A DNA stretch of 64,000 nt from Nocardia africana NBRC 100379 (lineage in GTDB: Bacteria > Actinomycetota > Actinomycetes > Mycobacteriales > Mycobacteriaceae): assembly GCF_001612635.1 (NCBI RefSeq), contig NZ_BDAV01000013.1:62001-126000 (forward strand). The letters run 5' to 3'. Position numbers and translations under genes: made by a program. Positions 51,917 to 60,294 of this stretch are shown in pieces. The notes beneath the pieces are model-generated. The model searched no databases, was not told where the DNA came from, and worked only from the letters and a program-made list of their open reading frames with translations. Every line of letters starts with the position of its first letter. Within the stretch, counting starts at the first letter, position 1.

Positions 51917-53280
51917 GGGAACTCGAAGTAGCGCGCGGACTCCCATTCCGAGAGTTCGGCGAACGGGTCACCGCCGCCGGTGTGGAACTGCATCCACTCC
52001 CACCGGCGAGTGCCGATCCAATAGTCGACGAACTCGTCGCCCAGCAGCTCGCGCAGCAGGGGGTCCGCATCGAGCGCTTCGGCCGCCTTGGTGATGGTGT
52101 CCGGCAGTCGCTTGATACCGGGCGGCATACACCAGGCCATATCCGACACCGGATCCGGCGGCTCGATGTCGCGCTCGATACCGGCGATCACACCGGCCAG
52201 CACGCCCGCGGTAGCGAGATAGAGGTTCGCGTCCGCACCCGGGAGGCGGTACTCGAGCCGGGAGTAGGACGGGTGCCCGCACACCGCCCGGACGGCGGTG
52301 GTCTTGTTGCTGATGCCCCAGCTGACGGTGACCGGTGGACCACTGAGATCCACCAGCCGGCGGTAGGACGTGATCTGCGGCAACACGATCGAGGTGTTGC
52401 CCTCCAACGTCGCGAGCAGGCCACCGATGGCGTGGCGCATCGTCGCCGAGGGCCCGTCTTCGGCGTAGAACGCGTTCACGCCGTCGCGCTGCAGCGAGAG
52501 GTTGATGTGCGAGGCCTGCCCGTAGCCCGCCGTCGGCTTGGCCATGAACGTGACCGAGCGCCCCTGCTCGAACGCGACCTCGCGCATCACCTGACGAGTG
52601 CGCGCCCACGCATCACAGACCCCGATCGGATCGCCCGGCACCAGGTTGAGCTCCACCTGCCCGGCCGCGTCCTCGTCGCTCCATGCCTCCCACTCGATGC
52701 CCAGCTCGTCGAGGCGCCGCGACACCGCTGTCATGTAGTCGATCCAGTCTTTCGACTTCGCGAGGTGGTAGGCGGTGCCGGCGGATCCGCCGAGCGGAGT
52801 GAGGTCGCGGTAACCACGCGCCCGTGCCTCGTCGATCGACTCCGAGAACAAGGTCGTTTCGATCTCGACCGCGATGGTCGCGGTGTACCCGAGCGTCGCG
52901 AGCCGATCGACCATCTTTCGCACCATATTGCGCGGGCAGATCGGCACCGGTGTGCCGTCCTTCAGCCAGTAGTCGCCGATCACCGACTGCAGTCCCGGTT
53001 CCCACTCGACCATCGTCGACATATCCGGTTTGAAGCTGACGTCGTCGAGGTGCCCACGCCAGCCCGGATAGGCGAAGCCCATGCTGGGAGCGTTGCCGAG
53101 GTCGAGCCCGAAGAGCAGGTCGGCGAAATTGAATCCCGACGCCGCGCTCGCGGCGAACTTCTTCGGCGAGACGTTCTTGCCGAGGAAACACCCCTCGTGA
53201 TTGGTGGCCTCCAGCCGCACGGCGCGAACGTCGGTGCCGCGGACGCCGAATTCCGAAGTGGCGATGGTGATTTCAGACAT
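51913..53280 (-). CDS. Glutamine-synthetase-like gamma-glutamyl amine ligase (PuuA-like)
   Basis: The 455-residue protein has a GS fold: VEIETTLFSES near residue 140, FMAKPTAGYGQASHINLSL, and NKTTAVRAVCGHPSYSRLEYR. It lacks the adenylylation loop of true glutamine synthetase and resembles the PuuA/GlnA3 group, which attaches glutamate to an amine using ATP. It sits between an SCP2-like protein and the PuuD-like hydrolase, and its start overlaps the former. Its substrate is probably the amine degraded by this cluster. Confidence 0.88.
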   Translation of the reverse strand: MSEITIATSEFGVRGTDVRAVRLEATNHEGCFLGKNVSPKKFAASAASGFNFADLLFGLDLGNAPSMGFAYPGWRGHLDDVSFKPDMSTMVEWEPGLQSVIGDYWLKDGTPVPICPRNMVRKMVDRLATLGYTATIAVEIETTLFSESIDEARARGYRDLTPLGGSAGTAYHLAKSKDWIDYMTAVSRRLDELGIEWEAWSDEDAAGQVELNLVPGDPIGVCDAWARTRQVMREVAFEQGRSVTFMAKPTAGYGQASHINLSLQRDGVNAFYAEDGPSATMRHAIGGLLATLEGNTSIVLPQITSYRRLVDLSGPPVTVSWGISNKTTAVRAVCGHPSYSRLEYRLPGADANLYLATAGVLAGVIAGIERDIEPPDPVSDMAWCMPPGIKRLPDTITKAAEALDADPLLRELLGDEFVDYWIGTRRWEWMQFHTGGGDPFAELSEWESARYFEFP

Positions 53281-53938
53281 CGAAACGAGCCTTCCAGGAT
53301 GCGCCGATCATGACCGACAGTTGAGAGAGGGTGCCCTGAATTCCGAGGGCACCGGTGGCCAAGGTCGCGAACAGGTCGTCCGCACCGGAGAACACGCCGG
53401 CCAGCGTCTCCGGCGCTCCGGCGATCACGTAGTGGGTCTCCCCCTCACCGCAGACGATCTGCTCCACTCCCTCGGGCCCCTCCGTGACAGCGATGAGCAT
53501 GTCCGGAACGCCCGGCACCGAGCGCGATACGGTCCAGAAATGCTCGGCCGCCGCGCGCCAGTCGGGTAGCGGAGGCGTCAATGCGGCCGAGACATCGGCA
53601 ACCAGATCCTGATCACCCACCGGGTCGCCGACCGGGGCGAACCTGGCATTCAGGTCGACGGTGAGGAGGGCATCGGGTTCGGTGAAAACGCCGCTGGACA
53701 CCTCGACGGCACCGCCGTCGAACGCGATCGTCGCGGACTGCGGGGTGTCATGGGAGCGGATCGCCACCGTCGCCGCGGCCCGTTGCAGCGCCGGCAGCGC
53801 GTGGCCGGCGCGTGCGGAATCGCGCAGCGTCCGGCCGATCAGCCGGACGATCGGCGTGGCATCGTCCTCGATCCGTATGTCGATGCCTGCGGCCGCGCCG
53901 GCGCTGGGCACCACGCGGTCGATCGTGGTTTCGGTCAT
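53273..53938 (-). CDS. SCP2-like lipid-binding domain protein
   Basis: The 221-residue product begins MTETTIDRVVPSAG after AAAGGA. Its C-terminal half reads LLTVDLNARFAP, HYVIAGAPETLAGVFSGADD and GALGIQGTLSQLSVM, in the style of SCP2 sterol-carrier domains that bind lipids or acyl chains. It heads an operon with the ligase-like and hydrolase genes. Its role may be to hold a hydrophobic intermediate. The family call rests on the C-terminal pattern only. Confidence 0.6.
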   Translation of the reverse strand: MTETTIDRVVPSAGAAAGIDIRIEDDATPIVRLIGRTLRDSARAGHALPALQRAAATVAIRSHDTPQSATIAFDGGAVEVSSGVFTEPDALLTVDLNARFAPVGDPVGDQDLVADVSAALTPPLPDWRAAAEHFWTVSRSVPGVPDMLIAVTEGPEGVEQIVCGEGETHYVIAGAPETLAGVFSGADDLFATLATGALGIQGTLSQLSVMIGASWKARFDV

Positions 53939-54016
53939 CTTCGGAGTCCTTTCGACTATGCGAGATCGTGTGGCGCGCGCGGCAGCAGAAGACCTCGAGC
54001 GAGAACGCAACCGTCA

Positions 54017-54043
54017 TAGTCAGTTGTCTGGGTCACGTGACTA
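54017..54043. promoter_or_regulatory. 27-bp palindromic operator in divergent promoter
   Basis: TAGTCA-N15-TGACTA, with the outer match extending to CATAGTCA and TGACTATG. It lies between the SCP2-like gene and the esterase gene at 54095. Confidence 0.8.
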
Positions 54044-54094
54044 TGATCGTGAGGCACACGTCACTCGTTGTCAACAACTCGAAGAGGATCGCCG

Positions 54095-55054
54095 ATGCTC
54101 ACACCGACACCCGCGTACTGGGATCTGCTGGACGCGGACGCGCAGGCGGCCGCGCAAGCTATCGCGACGGCGCTCCCGAAGCCGCTCCGCGAACTGGGGC
54201 CCGAGACCTCGCGCGAACTGCTCGCGACGCGGCCGCGCGACCACCCCCTCACGTCGATCGGCCGAGTCGAAGAACTCGAGATACGTTCCCGCACAGGGAC
54301 TTTGAAGGCCAGGCTCTATGGGGACACGATCGAGGCCGACGCTCCCGCCCTGCTCTACATGCACGGCGGCGGGTTCATCCTGGGCACCCTCGACGGCGTC
54401 GACGAGCTCTGCCGGGCCATCGCGGCTCGCTCGGGATTCGTCGTCGTCTCGCTGGAATATCGGCTCGCGCCGGAAAATCCGTATCCGGCCGCGCTCGACG
54501 ACTGCGTCGACGCGTACCTGTGGCTCCGCGAGCACGCGGGCGACCTGGCGATCGACCACGACCGCATCGCGGTGGGCGGCGATTCGGCAGGCGGCGCTCT
54601 CGCGGCCGGACTCTGCCTCGCACTACGCGACGGCAACCTGCCGCTGCCGATGGCCCAGGTGCTCGCGTACCCACCGGTCGACGACACCTTCACCGCGCCA
54701 TCATGGACCGAGTTCGCGGACGCACCACTTCTGACCAGTGCAGATTCCAAATGGCTCATCGAGCAGTACCGGGGGCCCGACTATCAGGACCGTGTCGATC
54801 CTCTCGCGGCGCCGATCCGCGCGGAATCGCTTCACGGGCTGCCCCCCGCGTTGATCCTCACCGCGGAAGTGGACCCGATCCGCGACGATGCGGAGGCGTA
54901 CGCCGTGCGTCTGCACCGGTCCGGCGTCGCCGTCGTGACCACGCGCTACGCGGGGGTATTCCACGGCTTCTTCACCGAAGTGGGCGTATTCGCCAAGACC
55001 GAGCAGGCGATCGAGGACGTGTGCGCTTATCTGCGCCGGCTCGTCCGTCGGTGA
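54095..55054 (+). CDS. HSL-family alpha/beta hydrolase (esterase or lactonase)
   Basis: The 319-residue enzyme has the oxyanion motif HGGGFILG, the nucleophile elbow GDSAGG, the acid in LTAEVDPIRDDAE and the His in VFHGFF. The hormone-sensitive-lipase group hydrolyses esters and sometimes lactones. ATG 54095 follows AGAGGATC. In this cluster it could open the ester or lactone made by the Baeyer-Villiger-type monooxygenase, which is inference from gene order and shared operator. Confidence 0.92.
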   Translation: MLTPTPAYWDLLDADAQAAAQAIATALPKPLRELGPETSRELLATRPRDHPLTSIGRVEELEIRSRTGTLKARLYGDTIEADAPALLYMHGGGFILGTLDGVDELCRAIAARSGFVVVSLEYRLAPENPYPAALDDCVDAYLWLREHAGDLAIDHDRIAVGGDSAGGALAAGLCLALRDGNLPLPMAQVLAYPPVDDTFTAPSWTEFADAPLLTSADSKWLIEQYRGPDYQDRVDPLAAPIRAESLHGLPPALILTAEVDPIRDDAEAYAVRLHRSGVAVVTTRYAGVFHGFFTEVGVFAKTEQAIEDVCAYLRRLVRR

Positions 55055-55115
55055 CACCAGGGCGCCGGCCCAGCCGATCCCATCGAGCAGCTGACGCCGG
55101 ACGACCCCGTCCGCA

Positions 55116-55158
55116 ATCCGGAGGCGTGCGCATCAGCGTGATGCGCACGCCTCCGGAT
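55116..55158. terminator. 20-bp perfect stem-loop
   Basis: Perfect 20-bp arms (starting ATCCGGAGGCGTGCGCATCA) with a 3-base loop, 61 bases after the esterase stop. Confidence 0.85.
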
Positions 55159-55275
55159 CGTTGAAGACGTTGCTGTACCCGCCAATTTCACTTGAGTCGT
55201 TCATTTGATCAACTCTCATTGATGCAGCTAGACGGCAATTTATGCGTCGATTCCCGAATCTCCATTGCAAAGAGT

Positions 55276-55302
55276 TGGTCAAATACCTTGATCATATGAC
55301 TA
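55276..55302. promoter_or_regulatory. 27-bp palindromic operator before the MFS gene
   Basis: TGGTCA-N15-TGACTA with inner TCA in consensus position, 93 bases upstream of the transporter ATG. Confidence 0.72.
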
Positions 55303-55395
55303 CATACCTCCTAGTCTATGGCGCGGATCACAACTCGGCGCGGCAGCTTCCCGCGAGCGTGCGGATGAGACCGCCGATTTCTCTGGAGAACGAAC

Positions 55396-56865
55396 ATGAC
55401 TGAGATCAATGAAACGACCGGCGCCGGCCGGGATTCGAACGCTGGTGACACGCCGCCGAGAGGGGTGCTGATCGGAGTCGGCGCCCTGCTGGTCACTCTG
55501 ACCAACGCGATCATCTTCGTCCTGCCGCCGCTGCTGCCGATCATTCAGGCGCAGTACGGTCTCTCCACGGTTTCCGAGACGACCTGGATCTACACCGTGC
55601 TCACGCTGGGAGGTGGAGCGGGCTTCATTCTGCTGCCACGCCTGGCCGACGTCTTCGGCGACCGCAACGCGACCGTGTTCGCCGCCGGATGCCTCACGCT
55701 GGGTGCGTTCGTCCCCGCCCTCGGAGATTCCTACCCCGCCCTGCTCATCGGTGCCGCGCTCATGGGAATCGGCGGGGCGGCTCAACTGCTGCCGCTGGGA
55801 TTTCTCCGGCGGAATCTGGCCGACAATGGAGTCGCGACCGCGGTCAAGGTCCTGGTCGTCGCCACCGGCCTCGGCATCGTCGTGGGAATGATCGGCGGCG
55901 GCCTGATCGTCGAGTACCTGTCGCTGCGTAGCTTCTTCTGCGTCCTCACCGCCGCCTTCGCCGCGACGACGGTCGTATCGTTCGTCGTGATTCCGCACGC
56001 GCCGCCCGCGGAGCCCACCGGCCGGATCGGCGCGCTGGGAACGGTGTGGATGATCGGCTGGGTTGCGGCCCTGCTGCTGGCTTTGACACAGGGCCTGGTC
56101 TGGGGAGCCGGGGCCCTCGTTCCGCTGATCGGCGGTCTCGTCGCCGCTGCCCTGTGGGTGCGCGTCGAGCGCAAGTCCTCGGCGGCCGTCTTCGACGTCG
56201 CCATGCTGAAATCGCCGTTCGTCACCGCGGCGAGCGTGTCGATCGCGTTGTTCGCGGCGGTGAACGCGGCGTTTCTGTTGCTGCTCAGCACCTTCAGCCA
56301 GGTCGATCCCGATTCCCTGCAGCCCTCCGACGCGTACGGGCTCGGACTCTCGGCGCTGCAAACGGGTGTGCTGATGGTGCCGTTCGCGGTGCTGTTCCGG
56401 GTCGGGGGCCGCGTGGCCGAGGGCCCGATCGCCAAGGGACACGCGACCCGCGTCTTCGTGGTGGGAGCACTCGTCTGTGTCGCCGGCCTGGCCTGGCTGG
56501 CACTCGCCCACGACCACGCGTGGCAGAACCTCGTGGGGGCCGGCGTCATCGGGCTCGGATGCAGCATGGGATATGCCGCGGGCTTCACCGTCGTGCAGAT
56601 AGCAGTTCCCGAAGAGAAGGCCGGAATGGCCGCCGGCGTAGCCGGTACCTCCATGGCGGTCGGCTTCGCCTTCGGTACCGCGTTGATCACCGGCGTTCTC
56701 AGCGCCTCGGTCGTCCTCGTTCCCGGCACGGACATCACGGTCGCCGACAAGGGCTTGTACGGCACGAGCTACTGGATTTCCGCCGTCCTGGCCGCGGGCG
56801 TCCTGGCGACGGTGCTGATCTCACGCGCACGTTCTCGCCGGCGCGCCGCAGTCGCCGTGTCCTGA
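55396..56865 (+). CDS. MFS transporter (DHA2-like)
   Basis: The 489-residue protein has about 14 membrane spans. The motif A-like loop is LPRLADVFGDRNATVF, and a long loop with SQVDPDSLQPSDAYG follows the eighth span. Members use the proton gradient for drug efflux or solute uptake. CTGGAGAAC precedes the ATG. It is followed by the membrane protein and PuuB-like oxidase genes, which probably share its transcript. It may import or export the pathway substrate. Confidence 0.88.
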   Translation: MTEINETTGAGRDSNAGDTPPRGVLIGVGALLVTLTNAIIFVLPPLLPIIQAQYGLSTVSETTWIYTVLTLGGGAGFILLPRLADVFGDRNATVFAAGCLTLGAFVPALGDSYPALLIGAALMGIGGAAQLLPLGFLRRNLADNGVATAVKVLVVATGLGIVVGMIGGGLIVEYLSLRSFFCVLTAAFAATTVVSFVVIPHAPPAEPTGRIGALGTVWMIGWVAALLLALTQGLVWGAGALVPLIGGLVAAALWVRVERKSSAAVFDVAMLKSPFVTAASVSIALFAAVNAAFLLLLSTFSQVDPDSLQPSDAYGLGLSALQTGVLMVPFAVLFRVGGRVAEGPIAKGHATRVFVVGALVCVAGLAWLALAHDHAWQNLVGAGVIGLGCSMGYAAGFTVVQIAVPEEKAGMAAGVAGTSMAVGFAFGTALITGVLSASVVLVPGTDITVADKGLYGTSYWISAVLAAGVLATVLISRARSRRRAAVAVS

Positions 56866-56899
56866 TCCAGCGAAATCCAGCCGAAGGAACTGAGAGACA

Positions 56900-57598
56900 A
56901 TGGAACTCAAAGAATTGCTCTTCATGATCGCCGACCTGTGGATGATCTTCGCCGGATTCTTCTACGGATGGAAGTTCATCCGGCGCTACCAGAACTACCT
57001 GCTCGGCCTCGAGTGGATGATCGTCGCCACGTCCGGCACCAACTTCCTCATCTGGTCCGCGATCAAGGGCAGCGAGAACAGTCCCATGTTCACGTTCGCG
57101 TGCTTCCTGGACGCGTTCTCCCGATCGGTCGGTATCACGCTGATCCTGGTCATGGGCTTGATGCGCGTCACCCACCGATACAAGCCCACGATCGCAACCG
57201 ACATCGGCGTCTTCGTGCTCGCCACCGTCGCCGGCCTGTACTTTCAGCAGTTCCACGCCCACTTCGCGCTGGGACCGGCCACCTACTACGTGGTCGTCAA
57301 CGTTGCGACGTCGCTGTTCCTGATCTACTTCGCGGGCCGACTGTGGGCGGTCGGCGAGAAGGTGAAGGCGGCCGGAACTCTCGCGGCCACCGCCGCCGGA
57401 TTCGCCATCGCCATCACCTACGACTTCTTCCCGATCCCCGGTGACGACGAGCTCCGGACGATCTTCTACACCGCCGCGCTGGCCACCTGGGGCACGCAAT
57501 TGTGGATGTACTTCCTCGCTTACCGCGCCTTGCACAACCACAACGAAGCCGCCGACGCGCGGCCGGCTCGGCGGGAACAGAGCGCTGCCGGGGCCTGA
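56900..57598 (+). CDS. Seven-span membrane protein, paralogue B
   Basis: The 232-residue product is paralogous to that at 39850: both start with KELLF, and share YQNYLLGLEW, SGTNFLIW, FLDAFSRSVGITLILVMGL and VTHRYKP. GAAGGAACTGAGAG precedes the ATG. It sits between the MFS gene and an amine-oxidising flavoprotein, mirroring the other copy. The shared polar segment RVTHRYKP probably faces the cytoplasm. Function unknown; linkage to flavin amine oxidases is the main clue. Confidence 0.8.
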   Translation: MELKELLFMIADLWMIFAGFFYGWKFIRRYQNYLLGLEWMIVATSGTNFLIWSAIKGSENSPMFTFACFLDAFSRSVGITLILVMGLMRVTHRYKPTIATDIGVFVLATVAGLYFQQFHAHFALGPATYYVVVNVATSLFLIYFAGRLWAVGEKVKAAGTLAATAAGFAIAITYDFFPIPGDDELRTIFYTAALATWGTQLWMYFLAYRALHNHNEAADARPARREQSAAGA

Positions 57599-57688
57599 GA
57601 GGGCCGCATTTCAACGGCACGCCATCGCCGGCCGCGGGCCCGACGATGGCGTGCCGCCGTCAATACCCATGCGAAAAGGATCATCGAA

Positions 57689-59035
57689 ATGAATACGGAC
57701 AACGTCGAATACACCAGCTTCACCGGCTGGATCGAACCACCCAGCGATGTCCGGCCGGCGTTGCAAGACGACATCACCTGTGAAGTAGCGGTCGTCGGCG
57801 GCGGCCTGAGCGGTATGTCGACGGCGTTGCGGCTGGCCGAGCGCGGTCGTGACGTGGTGTTGCTGGAGGCCGAATTCTGCGGGCACGGCGCCAGTTCCCG
57901 CAACGCGGGACAGCTGGCTGGCGCCCCCGGTGGAGACATTCAGCTACTGAATCTGCTCTACCGAAAGAAGCTGCCCCGCATCGTGCAATTCGCCGATCAC
58001 GCCGAGCATCACGTCGAAGATCTGATCAGGACGCACGACATCGACTGTGAGTACGAATCGACAGGCAACGTCGGCGTGGCGGTCTCGCGGGGACAGCTGG
58101 GCCGCGCGCGTCGCGTCGCCAAGATTCTTCAGCGGGCCGGTGCCAAAGCCGAATTCGGCACGAGCGCGGAGCTGGGCATTCCTCGTGGATTTCTCGGTGG
58201 GATGCGCGAGGCCATCGGCGGAACAATGAATCCCGGCAAGTTCACCATGGGTGTGCGCCGGGCCGTCTTCTCCTCGGGCGCAAGAGTTTTCGAACAGACC
58301 CGGGTCACCGACGTAACACGGGAAGCCGGGCACGTCGTCATACGCACACCCCGCGGTGTGGTGCTGGCCGACAAGGTCGTCCTCGCGACGAACGCATACG
58401 GCGGCGAGCTGGCGATCACTCCCAAGAATCTGTCCGTGCCCATCTGGGTCATCGAGGTGGAGACCGAGCCGATCGATCCCGAGCGTCTGGCCGCACTGGG
58501 GTGGACCAGCCGCGCCGGCCTGTTCACTCAGCACAACTTCATGGAGAACTACCGGCTGACCTCACGCAACACGATCGTGTTCGGAGTTCGCCGGATCGAA
58601 CGCGGAAAGAACGGCCCGCTTCCCACGAAGCAGCCGGATCCGGGGCTCGTCGCCGAACTCGCCCACGCATTCGCGACACGATTCCCCGCCCTGGCCGACG
58701 TGCCGGTCGCTCGTGCGTGGGGCGGATGGATCGCGATCACTTCCTCGTGGCTGCCGCTCGCCGGCCGGATCGACGACAGTGTCTTCTACTCGATCGCCTG
58801 CAACGGCCACGGATTGGCCCAGGCACCCTATCTCGGATCGCTGATCGCGGACCTGATCGTCGACGGTCGGCCCCACGAGGATCTGCAGTCGCTGTGGCAG
58901 CAGAAGCCGAAGTTCCCCCGCCCGATGATGATGGGCCCGTGGGGTTTACGCACCATCTGGGCCGTCGACCGGTTCAACGATCTGGTCAACGGCAGCCGGC
59001 GTAACGCCCGGCGTGGGTCAGCACCGGTGATCTGA
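57689..59035 (+). CDS. FAD-dependent oxidoreductase (PuuB/DAO-like)
   Basis: The 448-residue enzyme has the FAD motif VAVVGGGLSGMSTALRL, then LLEAEFCGHGASSRNAGQL and a C-terminal YSIACNGHGLAQAPYLG. The group includes gamma-glutamylputrescine oxidase, sarcosine oxidase and other D-amino-acid-oxidase-fold enzymes. With the PuuA-like ligase and PuuD-like hydrolase in the same cluster, it likely oxidises the gamma-glutamylated amine to an aldehyde and ammonia. AAAGGATC precedes the ATG. Confidence 0.9.
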   Translation: MNTDNVEYTSFTGWIEPPSDVRPALQDDITCEVAVVGGGLSGMSTALRLAERGRDVVLLEAEFCGHGASSRNAGQLAGAPGGDIQLLNLLYRKKLPRIVQFADHAEHHVEDLIRTHDIDCEYESTGNVGVAVSRGQLGRARRVAKILQRAGAKAEFGTSAELGIPRGFLGGMREAIGGTMNPGKFTMGVRRAVFSSGARVFEQTRVTDVTREAGHVVIRTPRGVVLADKVVLATNAYGGELAITPKNLSVPIWVIEVETEPIDPERLAALGWTSRAGLFTQHNFMENYRLTSRNTIVFGVRRIERGKNGPLPTKQPDPGLVAELAHAFATRFPALADVPVARAWGGWIAITSSWLPLAGRIDDSVFYSIACNGHGLAQAPYLGSLIADLIVDGRPHEDLQSLWQQKPKFPRPMMMGPWGLRTIWAVDRFNDLVNGSRRNARRGSAPVI

Positions 59036-59049
59036 GCGCGAGAGAGCGT

Positions 59050-59090
59050 ATGCCGGGCTCGGAGGCTGTAACGGCCTCCGAGCCCGGCAT
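59050..59090. terminator. 17-bp perfect stem-loop between convergent genes
   Basis: Arms ATGCCGGGCTCGGAGGC and complement with a 7-base loop, 15 bases after the oxidoreductase stop and 18 before the end of the minus-strand gene. Confidence 0.85.
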
Positions 59091-59107
59091 TGCGCGGTGA
59101 GATCGGC

Positions 59108-59383
59108 TTATCGGATTGCGCGGCCACGGCCGGTGACCACACCGACCAGGAACAACAGGACCACTGCGCCCCCGAGGCAGGTGAAGAAGCTGAACCACAA
59201 CCCTCCACCCTCGACATCGACGCCGAACAGTTTCAGCAGGAACCCGCCGATGAAGCCGCCGATCACGCCGACCACGATATTGAGCAGAATGCCTTGCTGC
59301 GCATCGGTTTTCATGATCTTGCTGGCGATCCAGCCGGCCAATCCGCCGATGATGATCCAGCCGATGATTCCCAGACCCAACAT
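59108..59383 (-). CDS. GlsB/YeaQ/YmgE-family membrane protein
   Basis: The 91-residue product has three membrane segments with GWIIIGGLAGWIASKIM and GVIGGFIGGFLLKLFG, the transglycosylase-associated (YeaQ) signature. Members are stress-induced small membrane proteins. AGAGGAGAC lies before ATG 59383. The insert after the third span (VDVEGGGLWFSFFTCLGG) contains a single Cys. Confidence 0.9.
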   Translation of the reverse strand: MLGLGIIGWIIIGGLAGWIASKIMKTDAQQGILLNIVVGVIGGFIGGFLLKLFGVDVEGGGLWFSFFTCLGGAVVLLFLVGVVTGRGRAIR

Positions 59384-59563
59384 GGTGTCTCCTCTGTCGA
59401 ACGTCGAAACGCTCACGATCCGAGCGTGCTCGACGCCGATATACCCCACATCCGCGCAACCAACCGACATTCGAAGTTCAACCCGTGCCGGGGGTTTCGA
59501 AATCCCGGCCGCGTCTATGCCACAGAAACCGGCGCCTTCGACAAGACGAGCGAGGAGGACTGT

Positions 59564-59764
59564 ATGAGACTCGATGGTGCCCATGGGCAGCTGATCTTTT
59601 CGATCTGCGTCGGCTTGCTGGGCATCGCTGTGATCGCCACGTCCGTCTCCCACGGTCTGCGGGAAATCCGCACGGCGCGAGGACAATACGTGACGGACAG
59701 CGCAAGCGATGATCGCACGGACGCGGGCACGGACTCGCCAGGGACGGTACGGGACCGCAGATGA
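59564..59764 (+). CDS. Small single-span membrane protein
   Basis: The 66-residue product has one membrane segment (LIFSICVGLLGIAVIATSV) and a charged Asp/Arg-rich tail. GAGGAGGAC sits 3 bases before the ATG. No family recognised. Confidence 0.55.
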   Translation: MRLDGAHGQLIFSICVGLLGIAVIATSVSHGLREIRTARGQYVTDSASDDRTDAGTDSPGTVRDRR

Positions 59765-59789
59765 TCGGCGGTGCGGGGTTGCTGCGCGG

Positions 59790-60056
59790 TCAGCCGGGCC
59801 ATTCGCCGGTCAGGCGCCGGGTCGCGGTCGCACCGGCGCGGTCGACCGCGGCTTTGACGCCGGCGAATATCGCGCCCTGAACGATGGCGGCGATCAACAC
59901 CTCGCGCCAGGTCCGGTCCTCGTCGGTGGCGTCGGGCGCGTTCTCGTCGTGACCGAGCAATTTCCACGTCTGCTTGAACACCAGTCCGGCGAGGAGTCCG
60001 CTGATGGCTCCCAGGACGAGACCGACCGGCTTGTAAGCGAGCTTGACCGCAGTCAT
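59790..60056 (-). CDS. DUF4235 family membrane protein
   Basis: The 88-residue product has the DUF4235 pattern: LAYKPVGLVLGAISGLLAGLVFKQTWK, an acidic loop, then TWREVLIAAIVQGAIFAGVKAAVDRAG. Two membrane segments are expected. ATG 60056 follows CAGGTGAG. Function unknown; common in actinobacteria. Confidence 0.85.
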   Translation of the reverse strand: MTAVKLAYKPVGLVLGAISGLLAGLVFKQTWKLLGHDENAPDATDEDRTWREVLIAAIVQGAIFAGVKAAVDRAGATATRRLTGEWPG

Positions 60057-60294
60057 CGGCTCACCTGCTCTCTCGGTGACGTCCACGCATCACGCCAGAG
60101 GTGGGCGGGCAGGAACTGGTGCTGTGCGGCTGTGCACTCGACACGGCGATCGCCTCCGTCTTCTCGTTCGTGCCCGGGCACGCCACGCGTCGCGGCCCCG
60201 GTCTGCTGTGCGAGGCGTACCCCGGATCGGCCGGCTCACACCGACGCGGCGCGTGGCCCGGCGGGAAGACGATCCGCCGCGACGAATCATGCTC

